Shown here one piece after another: positions 35,570-46,939 of a stretch of DNA of 64,000 nucleotides. A program made the translations under genes and the position numbers. Origin of the DNA: Lytechinus variegatus (lineage: Eukaryota > Echinodermata > Echinoidea > Temnopleuroida > Toxopneustidae); the NCBI RefSeq assembly GCF_018143015.1, contig NC_054742.1:52957195-53021194 (forward strand), read 5' to 3'. Within the stretch, counting starts at the first letter, position 1. Each line of letters starts with the position of its first letter. The notes under the pieces were generated by a model that saw only the letters and a list, made by a program, of their open reading frames with translations, searched no databases and was not told the origin of the DNA.

Positions 35570-36718
35570 TATACACACCCACACACAGTCTTGGAATTTG
35601 ACAATCGGGGACTCACTTAATCGCCATAGTGGGGACTTGTTTTGTGGTCTCATACACTCAACAGATTAATTTAGTACGCTAACCAGACTAATTAGGGGGC
35701 TCACGTGCATGAGTACAGTAATATTTCACTTACCGGGTGCACTTATTCACGCCGCTCGGCACGCACAACTTGATTTTAATAAATGGCCGAAAAGGAACTT
35801 ATCATAAAATCATTAGTAAACTAAAGGTTAAAAGGTAGCGGTTTGAAATTGATTGGTGTGGACCGGGGCGTCCCCGATTTATGAATCAAATGTAAGAAAA
35901 TGTAAAAGGAGTAGGTCTATACAAACTCTCTCTCCCTCACAAACACACAAAAAACCCACACACACTCATACCCGCTTACACGGAGAGCTACAGGCAGTGG
36001 ATTAGTTCCTTCTCTCCCCCACATGTCTACGCCCTTGAAGTAAGGCAGGTAAAAAGTTCTATTTAAATGGTGCATTGTATATTTAGGTTAACAGGGTAAA
36101 AGATCAGGCCCACCATCACAGCGAATTTGAAATCAGATTATCATAAAACTGACGGTTTCATCAAAATCTGGTTTAAAACAATACAAGATCGCTTATTTCT
36201 ATAAAAAGTTATTGAATTACCCTGTAGAGTTGACCCGTTTAGTTTCATAAACTTCGTTTAAAAGACACCGGACAGTTTAACAAGTATCAATCTACATGAT
36301 TAAACGAATATAAATAAAATACACAAAATGAGGTAACATTTATCACAGCCAACAGCGAACATCGAGAGTAAATGACGTCAGACATAGAAAATAAATCCCT
36401 ACAATGACAATAGAATATTTGAAAATAAATGAGCCGATGATATCACACATTCAATAGTTGTATCTTATATGAAATGCTTCTTTTTCTACATTTGGTGATA
36501 AAGAAACTTTGATCAAAACATAATAATACAAATACATTTGTATATTCAAGGAGTCGTCACACCATGATTTACATTATAAAACATACAAGTCATTTAGTAT
36601 TTCAAATCCCGTATACATGAACGGTTAGCGTGTGTCATCGTCGGGTCCCAATATGGGGGTATCAATATTGTATTTTTTATTTCCATTTTTACATTTCCTC
36701 CTTTTTCTTTCTTGTCCA
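35570..36718. other. Upstream flank of the galactosyltransferase-like gene
   Basis: CA-rich microsatellites near 35573 and 35938-35970. The last 40 bases before 36720 form a strong pyrimidine tract ending CAG, so the gene's 5' untranslated exon is probably upstream in or before this stretch. That exon was not identified. Confidence 0.4.
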
Positions 36719-36720
36719 GT

Positions 36721-38765
36721 ATGCAGGTTGCAATGAGGTGCAGCTCAAAGTTCATACTGACTGTGATTGTACTCGTCAACATTCTCTTTATTTGTTTGCT
36801 GCAGTTTCTCTTCCTTTCACGATCTCCACAAAAGTCGTCTTTCTCGACATCACTATTTTCCTCAATACCACTCGCATCGTCGTCATCAAACAAGACAGCA
36901 GGAAAAGCTCGGTCTACTAATAACAAAGCTGTGCCGTTTTCAGATCAAAATGCCATAATTCATTTCGAAGAAAGAAGCGACTTAACTCAGGGTAACAAGA
37001 TTAAAGAAACAATCAAAAGACCTCTTAGACGACCAACCATGACCAAAGAACAACTCGTGATAGTAGATGAAATGAAAAAGAAAATTGCAGCACAGCAGAC
37101 GACATTAAATCATATCTCTCGAGAAAAAGATAGAAATGGAAACCCTGTTGAAATTTTGATATCCCCTGAGAGGTTTTGTCAACCTTCTTCCCCTGTTATC
37201 AACTTGGCGCGCCGTCTCCTGGTCATCATGGTTACGTCACACACACAAAAAGCCCGAGTTCGAAAGGCAATACGCCAAACTTGGGCTGATGTACCTGAAG
37301 TAAAATCGGGTCAAGTTCACGTTGTTTATTTGCTTGGTACGATGGTTGAAAACGATGGACAGTCACCATTCTTGGTCGAACACGAAGCCAAAGAGTATGA
37401 TGATATCATCCAGGGAGCCTTTGAAGACACCTACGAGAACCTCCCAGTCAAGACATTAATGGGACTGCAGTGGGCGGCGACACAGTGTGGAAGCTCGTTC
37501 AAGTTCTTCATGAAAACGGATTCGGATGTATACGTCAACATTCCAAAGCTTGCAACGTATCTAGACGGATACAGGAATTGGGCAAAACCTTATGCCATGG
37601 GGAGAAAGTGGGTTAATGTGAAACCAATTCGATTACAACTCCACAAATGGTAAGAAACTGCCACAGAAATTTTAAATTACAAAGTAACTGAAGGTAGTAA
37701 ACCAGTCCGACAGTCTTTAATTGCTATACACTCTTAAAACAAATCAGTCAAATTGACTAGACCAGTAGTCAGCTGGGAGCAACTAATATGGCAATTCTGA
37801 CATATATTCTAGTCAGAAATAACTCTTTTCTAGTAAAATATGACTAGAAAATAGTCAAATATGACTAGAATAACAGTTGCTCCCAGCTGACCCTATTAAC
37901 CAGTCATTTTTGACTGATTTGTTTTTAGAGTGTATATAGCCTATATATAGACCTTTCATTATTGGAAGAGCCAAGACTTTTTAACCAATACGACATAAAT
38001 TTGTCTAATTTAAAATTCCAGCCTATAAGGCAAGTTATGCTAGCATTTTTTTTTCTTCTCAGAACAGCAATACTTCTCAGGACCGTGACAATACTCACAT
38101 TTCAAAGAGAATCTTGATAAGGCTGTACCGTTTCAGCAAGTATATGTTTTCGACAAGTTCTCAGATCTGACAACTATCCTTAAATTTGACTACTTTCCTC
38201 AAATTTGACTGGATTGAGATGCACTGTTACTAGACACGAAATTACTGTCCGATAAAATAAGACTTGACGGATAAATCGTCTGACGTGTCTTTCCATGAAA
38301 CGATCCCCCGACTTAAGAAAGATCTCAAACATGCTCATCAGTTTTAGAAAATTCTTAATTTTAAACACATCTTTCTCAGATGGCTTATCATCAGTGTTTT
38401 CTCTCATTTTTTTCCGTAGGTTTGTTCCTGAGCATGAATACCCTGGGAGCACCTATCCACCTTACCTTGGAGGATCAGCCTATGTGATTACTTCAGTAGC
38501 TATCAGAATGGCCTTTCACGAGGCTCGATCAACCAAGCTCGTTCGACTGGAGGACCTGTTTGTCGGGATATGTTTTCAGAAAGCAGGGGTTCAACTCGAT
38601 GATGAGCCGCGATTCCGCATATCCCTCTATAATGTTGTTTCCCGACCCTGCCAAATCCTTTCACTTTTCACGCTTCATGGAGTTAAATTCTTCAATTTCA
38701 AACTTCTTAAAAAGACACAAGATCACCCAAACACGTGTCCCAATAATGGAACATCCATAGACTGA
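36721..38765 (+). CDS. Beta-1,3-galactosyltransferase-like GT31 glycosyltransferase
   Basis: Two coding exons, 36721-37649 and 38420-38765, joined by a GTAAGA donor and a TTTTCCGTAG acceptor that rebuild a Trp codon. The product is 424 residues. A short cytoplasmic tail and one hydrophobic segment (about 11-33) give the type II Golgi topology of the family. A stem of about 120 residues follows. The catalytic domain shows RKAIRQTW (181-188), FMKTDSDVYVN with the metal-binding DSD (267-269), and, in exon 2, EYPGSTYPPYLGGSAYVIT and VRLEDLFVGICF. These are hallmarks of family GT31 (Pfam Galactosyl_T), which moves galactose or N-acetylglucosamine from a UDP-sugar onto glycans. The exact donor and acceptor cannot be read from sequence. 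An acceptor-like tract ends one base before the ATG. The second in-frame ATG (36733) is an alternative start. Confidence 0.88.
37729..37932. mobile_element. MITE with CACTCTTAAAAC ends, TA target site
   Basis: The left end CACTCTTAAAACAAATCAGT and the right end ACTGATTTGTTTTTAGAGTG are inverted copies. Further inside, CAGCTGGGAGCAACT pairs with AGTTGCTCCCAGCTG. TA flanks both ends. No coding capacity. It fits a Tc1/mariner-type non-autonomous element by target site. Confidence 0.8.
38150..38300. repeat. Palindromic MITE-like element, copy 2
   Basis: Shares CAGATCTGACAACT, CGATAAAATAAGACTTG and a following inverted partner (CGTCTGACGTGTC) with the element at 18735-18845. It is diverged but recognisable. 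Confidence 0.45.
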
Positions 38766-39244
38766 GCAAAACAAATGCCAACCTACTGATGGTGTGAGCA
38801 TGCACATGATCAGGTGGTCCCTCAAGTTGGGAGCAATTGTTGCATGTTGGTCACCTTGATTCAAAATTGCAATATCTAGAAATATCACATTTGAAACAAA
38901 AATCTCGGCAACTGAAGGAGACATTGTTAGAGACACGTTTACTTTTACTCATTATTGTACTGTATTTCAACTCCAATATTATCGCTGGCGACCCCCAAGA
39001 ATATGACTCGGGAGGGTAGGTCATGTCCACTTGCACCGGCCCCTGTAATTGATGGTGCCATATCATAAAACACTCGACGAACTATTCCCAATGTGCCTGA
39101 CAGTTATTTATTGGGAAACGTGATGGTGATAATGCTCTATAAATGGAACATACTCCCGGAATATACCTAGAGAGCCGCCAAAGAAATGTAAAAAAAAAAG
39201 GAAAATACTTTCTTTTACAAACCCGTATATCTCTTCTATCATTC
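38766..39244. other. Spacer after the galactosyltransferase-like gene
   Basis: Presumed 3' untranslated region and spacer. No clear AATAAA close to the stop. Nothing else recognised. Confidence 0.3.
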
Positions 39245-39246
39245 TA

Positions 39247-40232
39247 CAGTGCGTATAAAAAAAAGTTTACACTTTGAAAAAGCCCTGGGAATTGAAAAAT
39301 ATACAACATGTGGGTAATATTTTCACATATAATCTTGGGTTTGGGTCTCATCTATCTAATGAAAGTAAAAGTTTTGACAGAATCTTACACGTGAGTGAGC
39401 ACGGTCCATTTTTGTAAAGCTCGCAGAAATCTGTTTGCGCAGAAATGCTCGTTTTCACGCTGTGTAAAGGGGAAAGGGCGAAATCGAACTTAACTTGCGA
39501 AACATTTCTCATACATTTCCCTTGCACCTTTAGTCAATTGAAATAAAACGGATACATTCAAGCATTTTGTAACAATTTTGCTACCCTAATTGAATTTTCA
39601 ACACTTAATAAGCTCAACCGTTACCATTTTTGTGCCAGCTGGATCTGAGGACATGACTGAATCTGAACAAAAATTTATATCAGACATCTCCAGCATTTTT
39701 TCACTGAGTTTGTATCATTTAAAGTGGGTTTACATTTCATTTTTCATCTAATACTTGTTTCTCCACACTTTTCCCAAGCTTGCCAATGATTAACAAAATT
39801 AAAATGAAGCCTAAGCCATTTCATGTGAATCAAAGCTCAGTGTAAAGCAAATATCGTCACGATGGCCTCGGTGTTTGGGGGAGTGGGGTTGGGCGCAATG
39901 CACTCTTCGGAGTGTTTTGGGCAAGGAAACAAGTTTAAAAAGGTAAAAGATATCTTCAAATCAATTTTACTAGCTAAATTCCATGTGTTATTCATGATTA
40001 AGGTCTACTTTTATTCGCATAACTATTTCAAAGTTCTGCGCAAATCATTTTTCACTAACTTTTCAAAAGTAAGTGGTGCTTACTCAAGCGGAAATATTTT
40101 TCGACATTTATATCGTCATTTGCTTAAATGGATCTGTACCAATGTTAAAATGTGAAAAAGACTTCCGGATATTACAAATAGATAATTTTACAGGAATTTT
40201 TCTGAGTGTAAACTTTTTTTTGATACGCACTG
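39247..40232. mobile_element. Tc1/mariner-like non-autonomous element
   Basis: The left end CAGTGCGTATAAAAAAAAGT then TTACAC, and the right end GTGTAAACTTTTTTTTGATA then CGCACTG, are inverted repeats of about 27 bp. TA flanks both sides (39245-39246 and 40233-40234). The interior of nearly 1 kb has no long open frame. It lies between the galactosyltransferase-like and potassium-channel genes. Confidence 0.75.
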
Positions 40233-40234
40233 TA

Positions 40235-40609
40235 TATGTGTGTCGGAGTGGGAGGGTGTGTCTGGCTGGGTACGTATATGTAATTAATATTGCTTTGTAA
40301 TACACAGAATAATGACAACCCGCACATAATTATATGAGTTTATTCATGAGCAGCTCCATAAAAGTTGGCTTGAATTTCGGTTTAGTGGTAGAGTAAGGTT
40401 AGAGCGAGGCCATTTAATCATCACATCAAGATGAAAACAACATCGTTTTTATCCGTGTTAAGAAGTTGTACAAGTCTGGCGCATAAAAGAAGATCGTTAG
40501 CGTTTGTTTGCACCACATAGCTGTGAGAGATTTATTAAATCAATCTGGTCAGGAAATAGTGGCAGAAACTTTCAACAATAATTGCAATGAGATGTAATGG
40601 CAAATTACG
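40235..40609. promoter_or_regulatory. Presumed 5' flank of the potassium-channel gene
   Basis: 375 bp between the mariner-like element and the channel ATG. An in-frame TAA at 40595-40597 supports the ATG at 40610 as the first usable start. No core promoter motif could be assigned with confidence. Confidence 0.3.
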
Positions 40610-42882
40610 ATGGCCACTGCAGAACTGACCGCCAATAGCGATGTCCAAGGAGATACAGAACCAGAACAAACGATGTCGCCATCACCACCGTCATCGTCGT
40701 CAGTTATAAAGAAGTGGTTAAGATGTTTTATCCTCCTTGCTGTTATCTTAACATATCTTTTTGTCGGCGCGCTCGTTTTTCGCGCAATGGAACGTCCGTT
40801 GGCAGTTCAAGCTCATGAAGACTTCGAAGCAGCACTCCATCAATTTGAATTGCAAAATGATTGTCTGTGCGAGGAGGATGTCGATGAACTCTTGAATATC
40901 GTGATGAGGGCTCTACGGGAAGGGGCCTATGTCGGTGGAGATCGGTACGCTAATCTGATGATTGAGGGTATAATCAATGACACTTCATTTGCACGTATGT
41001 GGTCTTATAAACCGAATTTCATATTAGTCACATCGGTTGTAACAACAGTAGGTAAGTTTCTCCAACAGGCAAGCATTTTTATACTTTATTATTAACACAC
41101 TCAGTTAAGGTGTTAAAATTCGCTTATCTTTTCTTATATTGATTCTAGAATAAGTAGAGGGAAGAATATCGTAAAGTATCATCAGGCCAATCTCCATTTG
41201 ATTTTAACGACATTTTGTCTTTAATGTTTTTAATGATTTAACTGTGTTACATGTTAATGTAATGTTAGAAAAAAAAAGGTTTTTCGGGAGATCGGTGCTT
41301 TCATTATTTTGGGAAGCACAGTTGAACATAAAAGAGTCGTCTAGTTCTCTTCAAATTAGTATGACGACGAATCGGGGGGGGGGGGGCACAAACATTTTCA
41401 TCACGTTAAATTGACCTGTTTGTGTAGCCGTAAAACGTTGACAAAACAATTAGCCAGATTAGCGCAGTATAAAGTGTGTTTCAATATCTTTACAGGGTTC
41501 GGGTATACAGCACCACGCACAGATAGAGGTCAGTTCTTCTGCGTTATTTATGCTAGCATGGGCATACCGTTCGTAGGAACCATAATCTGGTCAGTTGGTA
41601 AAATACTGCAGTCGCTTGCCGAACCAGTAATCAAGATTTCTAAGAGACTCCACATCAGCGTGGTCACCCGAAGTCGTTTCTGGACACCTTGGGTATTTTT
41701 CTTTAACCTCCTGTTAGCGTATATTTTATTGATGGTTCCATCAAGTGTCATTCATTACCATACCCAAGAAGACTGGAGCTGGCTACAATGTATGTATTTC
41801 GCTATGGTAACGATGACTACCATAGGATTTGGCGATATAGAGGTGGAAGATCACCCAGGAGGTGCAGAACCTGTCCGATTTTTCATACAGGTCAGTTTCC
41901 AGAGACATTGAAATTTGCATTTGAAGTATTGTAGCAAATGGGTATTTCATAATTACTAATTCCTTAAAATTTGATTTTAAAGAAACATTTCATAACCTCT
42001 TACTAATTCCTTAAACCTATATGTGCATTGTCTAATGTATTGTAACGTATGACCTATAACCGTTCATCAATATATTATATACAGTGCATGTATACCATGC
42101 CTATTGCATACATAGACTCGTAGCTTGAAAAATCAATGTATGTTCCCAAGTCGATTGTGGTTAACTGCTGAAAATGTCATTTGTATAGATATCTGACGTT
42201 TTCCTAGTTTACCAATAAGGACTTTCACTTAACATGCTCAGGATTTCCCTAGTGCCTTTCCATCACTTCCCCTAACATTCATCGTAGAAATAAAAAAACT
42301 CGAGAATGCGGTAAAGCCGATGATGCAAAAGATGATGATGATAATAATAATGATAATATTTATTAGACTTATATCGCGCCAAATCCATCCTGTGGAGTAC
42401 TCAAGGCGCTTTTTAAAATGACAGCTATGATCGTCTCTTTGGAGGAATTATGTGTCTTCTACAGTAGCTTTCCTACATTCTCAATTGTTTTGTCTATGCT
42501 GAATGGGAGTATCAGAGATGGATAGACTTAATTATTAGGGGCTTAGCTTTTATGTTAAAGAATGTATCTTCCCATCCATCGTAGCCTCACTCAAAGAAAA
42601 AAAAACCATGCAGTATGATTAGTTGGCGTCGTTTTGCTATTCTTATCCAAACCTAACCAAACATCCTTTCGTCCCATTCTCTTTCAGAGTGGTCATTTTG
42701 TCCTCCTGATCACCTGCGTGGCTATACTCTCCATCATGTTTAACAACGTCTCCAAGGCTGAACGACAGGGTGTCGAAGACATCTCCAGTCGTATCTTAAG
42801 CCTCAAGTCAATGCGCCGCCTGCATCATCGGAAAGTTACACGAGATGGAGAAACAGGCATCCAAGGAGGCAGTTCTGAATAG
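40610..42882 (+). CDS. Two-pore-domain (K2P/KCNK) potassium channel subunit
   Basis: Three exons, 40610-41051, 41496-41890 and 42688-42882, with donors GTAAGT and GTCAGT and acceptors TTTACAG and CTTTCAG, give 343 residues. The order is typical of K2P leak channels of the plasma membrane: M1 (about 37-57); extracellular cap with Cys85 and Cys87, candidates for the dimer disulfide, and a glycosylation site NDT at 123; first pore loop TTVGFG (145-150); M2 (161-185); M3 (212-233); second pore loop TTIGFGD (255-261); and M4 (276-300). Intron 1 splits the first selectivity filter at its glycine codon, a position also used in K2P genes of other animals as I recall. The first filter has Phe where most K2P channels have Tyr. 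The cytoplasmic tail is short (about 43 residues). The subfamily is not assigned. Confidence 0.92.
42340..42425 (-). repeat. Retroposon tail, minus strand, in K2P intron 2
   Basis: On the minus strand it reads AGCGCCTTGAGTACTCC, GGCGCGATATAAGTC and then an ATT-rich run. This is the same kind of ending as at 21520 and 44155. Confidence 0.5.
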
Positions 42883-43305
42883 TCAGGAGATCACATTAAA
42901 AGCAGATATAGAAAAAATACTTCTATGGCCATGTACTGTTATAGTCAATTTTTTTTCTCCACGTGGATGATTATTATTTATCTTTGGGGGGTTACGATTT
43001 CCTTAACACGAAGTCCATGGATTCTTCAACATTGTAGCCAATGCCTGTATCCTCGCCAAGTATATACGCAGGCACTGCGAACTGGAAGAAACAATGAGCT
43101 TATTAGCTTTTTGAAGTCAATTGCTACAAACAAGAGCTAGAATTACATCATACAGTTGTAAGCCTACTTAATAATATTTGATTTTTTGTATTCTTACGCA
43201 AATTACAATGACACAGGACGGACTAGATGTCAAGTGGGTGACAGAATTTTATGTTTTTTTTATTAAGATCCCTTTAAATTGACTATGTTCAATGTTTTTT
43301 TTTTT

Positions 43306-43311
43306 AATAAA
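43306..43311 (+). terminator. Possible polyadenylation signal of the K2P gene
   Basis: AATAAA about 425 bp past the channel stop codon, following a T run. It is the first perfect AATAAA that I noticed downstream. Its use is unproven. Confidence 0.35.
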
Positions 43312-43439
43312 AGGTTATTGTCATCTCAATTAAATTCATTTAAATAACTTAAATTGGTTTGGTTTTGGCAGTTAAACACATAATTATTTTGGATTTATTA
43401 ACCAGTTATTGAAAACATGATTTAAAGAATGTATGTGGG

Positions 43440-43830
43440 CGTGTGTTGTTGTATGTGCGAAGGTCGGTTTGTGTGTGTGTGTGTTTATAAGTGTTGTGTA
43501 TGTGTTTTGAGTGGGTGTGTTTGCGTTTGTGAGCGCTCCTTCGAGCTTGGGGTGTTTTTGTGTTTATGGCTGATAGTATGTGTATGTGGAAAGTATGTGT
43601 GTGCGCGCGAAAATTTGGGATTGTGTACATTGCATTTATCTAACAAATTATACCATGTATTTTCATTATTATTATTATTATCATTATTATTATTGTTTTT
43701 TTTTTGGTTGTTGTTATCATTATTTATATTGAATGTCATTTCTAATGGGATAATTTAGAAAGTAATAGTACAGTACAGCGCAGGAAATAGCACTAGTACA
43801 GTAACTAGTAAATGTGTGTGTGTGTGTGTC
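43440..43830. repeat. GT microsatellites and ATT triplet run
   Basis: GT-rich tracts at 43438-43610 and 43812-43830 and an ATT/ATC triplet run at 43663-43695. Frames here (Cys/Val-rich on plus, His/Thr-rich on minus) are microsatellite translations. Confidence 0.8.
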
Positions 43831-44139
43831 AAAGACGTAAGAAATATCACATGTCATCACAATGCCTGAATTAATAAAAGTTATGTCATTTATTCCTCGT
43901 TAATCTATTATCATCATACTGCATCATTTCATGGAGTTCAATAACATTGCACAAACCAGCACATTTAACTACAAAGTGATATAAACAAGAATTATGTAAT
44001 CCCATGGTCGATTCTTATCTCATAAAACAACAACAGTGAAAATCATGAAAGTACACAAGGGTAACAGTGGAAAAGACGTCCCATGTTGATCTAAGATCAA
44101 TTAGTTTTCCTCGTTCCCACTTTCGGGAAATTGATGTAC

Positions 44140-44265
44140 ATAATAATTACATGAAAAGCGCATAGAAGCACAATTATGAAGCGCTTTGTAAATGTAAGTA
44201 TTATTATTATGATGATGATGATGATTGTTATTATTATTATTATCATCATCATTATATATCCAAAT
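44140..44265 (+). repeat. GAAGCGCTTTGTAAATG-(ATT)n retroposon tail
   Basis: GAAGCGCTTTGTAAATGTAA followed by ATT, GAT and ATT triplets. It matches the tails at 21520 and 42340 in type. Confidence 0.5.
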
Positions 44266-46073
44266 GGCATTTGACATGAAAGTTGGTCCCATCACTTTCG
44301 CCAACAGTAAACTTCAATTACGCTAGTGATTGATAATACATTTTTTAACGAGAAATCATAGTGATATGGTCAAACTAATTATTGTCATAAAAAAAGCCCA
44401 ATTATTCAGTTTTAAACTTATCTTGTCCCATCATTTTAATACTTATTTCATTTCTTCATTCTTTATCTTTATTGGATCAAAGACAGATATATGGAATGGA
44501 CAATAAGAATTGTTGGTTTAGGGGGAAATGGATGGGAGAGAAAGACCTGTAAAAAGAGAAACGAACTAAAGAAAGTGACCACACAAATAACAAAGAGAAG
44601 AACCCAAAAAGGAAAAGAAAGATAATAAGTAGGGAGAAGAAACGAACAGCTCAAATGAGGTGACCTATAGTGTCGTTACATAGGTCCATGCATTAATCAA
44701 GTTTCTGTTTCTTGCTTAAACAGCGCCCCCTGCACCAAAGATTTTCAAAATGAAATTACACAAATAAAATCCAGAACAACTGATATTTATCAAATGCTCT
44801 TTGATTTCATATTGATATATTTCAATCTCTAAACATTAAAACTGCCCTCGACGCATTGATATAACGCTTTTGGATGAAATTGCAGTCATCTGTCTTATGT
44901 TTTTTTTTCCGTTTTACACTCGGACACATACGCACCGCCTCACTCTCGCACACTTTGCACTACTAGAACCCAACTTCTCACGACATACATCTCGTGCCCG
45001 TACTCACATACACACTCACCCTCACCCATGCACACACACACACACACACACACTTTCTCTCTCTTTCTCACTCTCGTTTTATACTAGTCTTTCTTAACCT
45101 TTGTTCTTAACTCTCAAAACACCGTAGCATCTACTCCATAGTCAAAACTTCTTTCATTTTATTCAATAAGGATTTCAGGTCAACTTTAATAATATCTCAC
45201 AATACTTATATCGACATCATTCCATTTCGGAAAATAAATTGAATGACAACAAACATTATATCTCATCTATAATTTCTCATGTCTTTAATTCATACCAAAA
45301 CCCACATCAGAACAAGCATCAATTTTAAAGTGCTTACAAACATCATTCAAAATCTTTGCAGGGCAGACAGATGTAAAATCTATAGTATTCAATGTAAGCA
45401 TGGATGTATTAAAATAAATACTGATTTATACTTCATTTTGTTTTAATCTTTATCTTATGCTTAGTACATGTAAGGAACTAGACAAGGGACTGTTATGGTT
45501 AATAAAATATTCAGGTTATAAAAGTATAGATGATTACCATTTATGTGCATGAGGAAAGCACTGATTCTAAACTCGTACTTTGCGTCACATCTTTTGGGTG
45601 GTGGCATTTAAGGTAGGTCAGTCCCAAATATGATCAATTAGACATAATATTAATGTTCAACACTATTCTATTCCAAAACCGAATGAGACTATACTAAATT
45701 TTTATCAGTAAAGTGCGTGTGCAGTGTTGCGGCACCCGGATACTGGCCAATACTGAATGTACATGAAAAGAAAAATGGTTGAAGTGGTTTCTCTGTTTTG
45801 CATTCGATCTATAAAAAAGGGACTGAAGATTATTACATTTTCATGTCTGATATCGCTCACATACACTCCGATATATTTTAATAAAACTGCGATAATCAAT
45901 GATTGTAATAATAATCAATGATTGTATCACGGTTTCATAAGAAAGGCCTATCTGCATCCGGTCTGCATCATTAAGCACAACTAATTACATTGAGATGGTA
46001 TATATGATTCGATGATTGTAAACACTGAGCATAGATGAAGTTTACTTTCATCAAATCAGGAGATTAAGTAATC
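44266..46073. other. Intergenic, no gene recognised
   Basis: CA and CT microsatellites at 45005-45075. No supported coding frame. AT-rich throughout. Confidence 0.4.
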
Positions 46074-46253
46074 GGGCATCCGTTTCATAAAGCTGTTCGT
46101 AGAGTGACTTTAAGAACGACTGGTGATCCTTTCTTGTCGTAAATGATGTTCACTATCATATGTTCATTGGTGATTATTTAGCGAGTAAGAAAGGTTCACC
46201 AGTCGTTCTTAAAGTCGCTCTTAACTTACGAACAGCTTTATGAAACGGCCCCC
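46074..46253. mobile_element. MITE, 'TTTCATAAAGCTGTTCG' type, copy 2
   Basis: The left arm GTTTCATAAAGCTGTTCG, then GACTTTAAGAACGACTGGTG, is mirrored by the right arm CACCAGTCGTTCTTAAAGTC, then TTACGAACAGCTTTATGAAA and CGGCCCCC. The spacer is about 60 bp. It is the best-preserved copy of the family also seen at 11201-11413. This kind of terminus is common in marine invertebrate genomes. Confidence 0.8.
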
Positions 46254-46254
46254 A

Positions 46255-46391
46255 GGGCTCCATAACACAAGCATAACGATTGATCGTACGTTTGATTTTT
46301 ACGATTGATTGTACATTTTATTTTTATGCAATTAATCGTGAAAAGCTGTTGTATATGATCATTGCTAAGCTTTGTGTTACGGGCTCCAGGA
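46255..46391. mobile_element. Second MITE directly abutting the first
   Basis: Begins GGGCTCCATAACACAAGC and ends GCTTTGTGTTACGGGCTCC, an inverted pair. The interior CGATTGATCGTACG repeats. It touches the MITE at 46074-46253. A fragment of another GGGTGTTTCACAAAG-type end follows at 46404. Confidence 0.7.
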
Positions 46392-46699
46392 AAGTGTGTC
46401 ACCCGGGTGTTTCACAAAGTGACTCGATTACTATATATTCCACTTAGATCTATTAGTATAAGCTACTGAAATCCTTGCATATGATTGGCTGAGTGAAAAC
46501 TGGTCTAAAATCAGATAGAAGAGGCAAAATAAATCCCCTCTCAGGGTCCTTTCTTTATGGAGATTTGAACTCATGTACACTCTCAAAAATATTGGGTACA
46601 AATGCTCCGTGAGGGTAAATAATTTATGTGTCCAACCAACACTGGGCACTTTTTTCTATTTATCCGTGCAGTATGATGAAAAATTCGCCTATTCTGTTT

Positions 46700-46935
46700 C
46701 TGTTATTGGAACTCCCGCAGGAACTAGGCAGGACATGCAGCATTTTGCTGGTAAATGTCAAGCTGGTATATAACCAGTTACCTAGGAAACATTTTACGTC
46801 TAGGTCAATCAGTCATAGTGGCTGACGTTCTAGACGACAGGTCAAAGTGGCGACAATGGCAGAGATGGGATTCGAAATTCACAAACTTGCGATTATGAGT
46901 CCAATGCTCTAACCACGGGACCACATGACCATGTA
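46700..46935 (-). mobile_element. tRNA-derived SINE, copy 1 (minus strand)
   Basis: The head on the minus strand reads GTGGTTAGAGCATTGGACTC, an A-box-like tRNA segment, and then a B-box-like TTTCGAATCCC. The body contains AGCTGGTATATAACCAGTTA and GAACTAGGCAGGAC, shared with copies near 52436 and 62191. It is a retroposon and not a functional tRNA gene, because the acceptor stem and cloverleaf are not preserved. Confidence 0.65.
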
Positions 46936-46939
46936 TTAA

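Larger units (their letters stand above)
37650..38419 (+). other. Intron of the galactosyltransferase-like gene
   Basis: GT-AG intron of 770 bp, phase 2. It contains a complete MITE (37729-37932) and a palindromic element (38150-38300). Confidence 0.8.

Noticed and set aside
43429-43758. Cys/Val-rich plus-strand frame resembling a cysteine-rich peptide
   Set aside because: Generated by the GT microsatellite (TGTGTG reads as Cys-Val).
46865-46935. Possible tRNA gene on the minus strand
   Set aside because: Only A-box-like and B-box-like segments are kept. The body is shared with other copies, so it is a SINE head.
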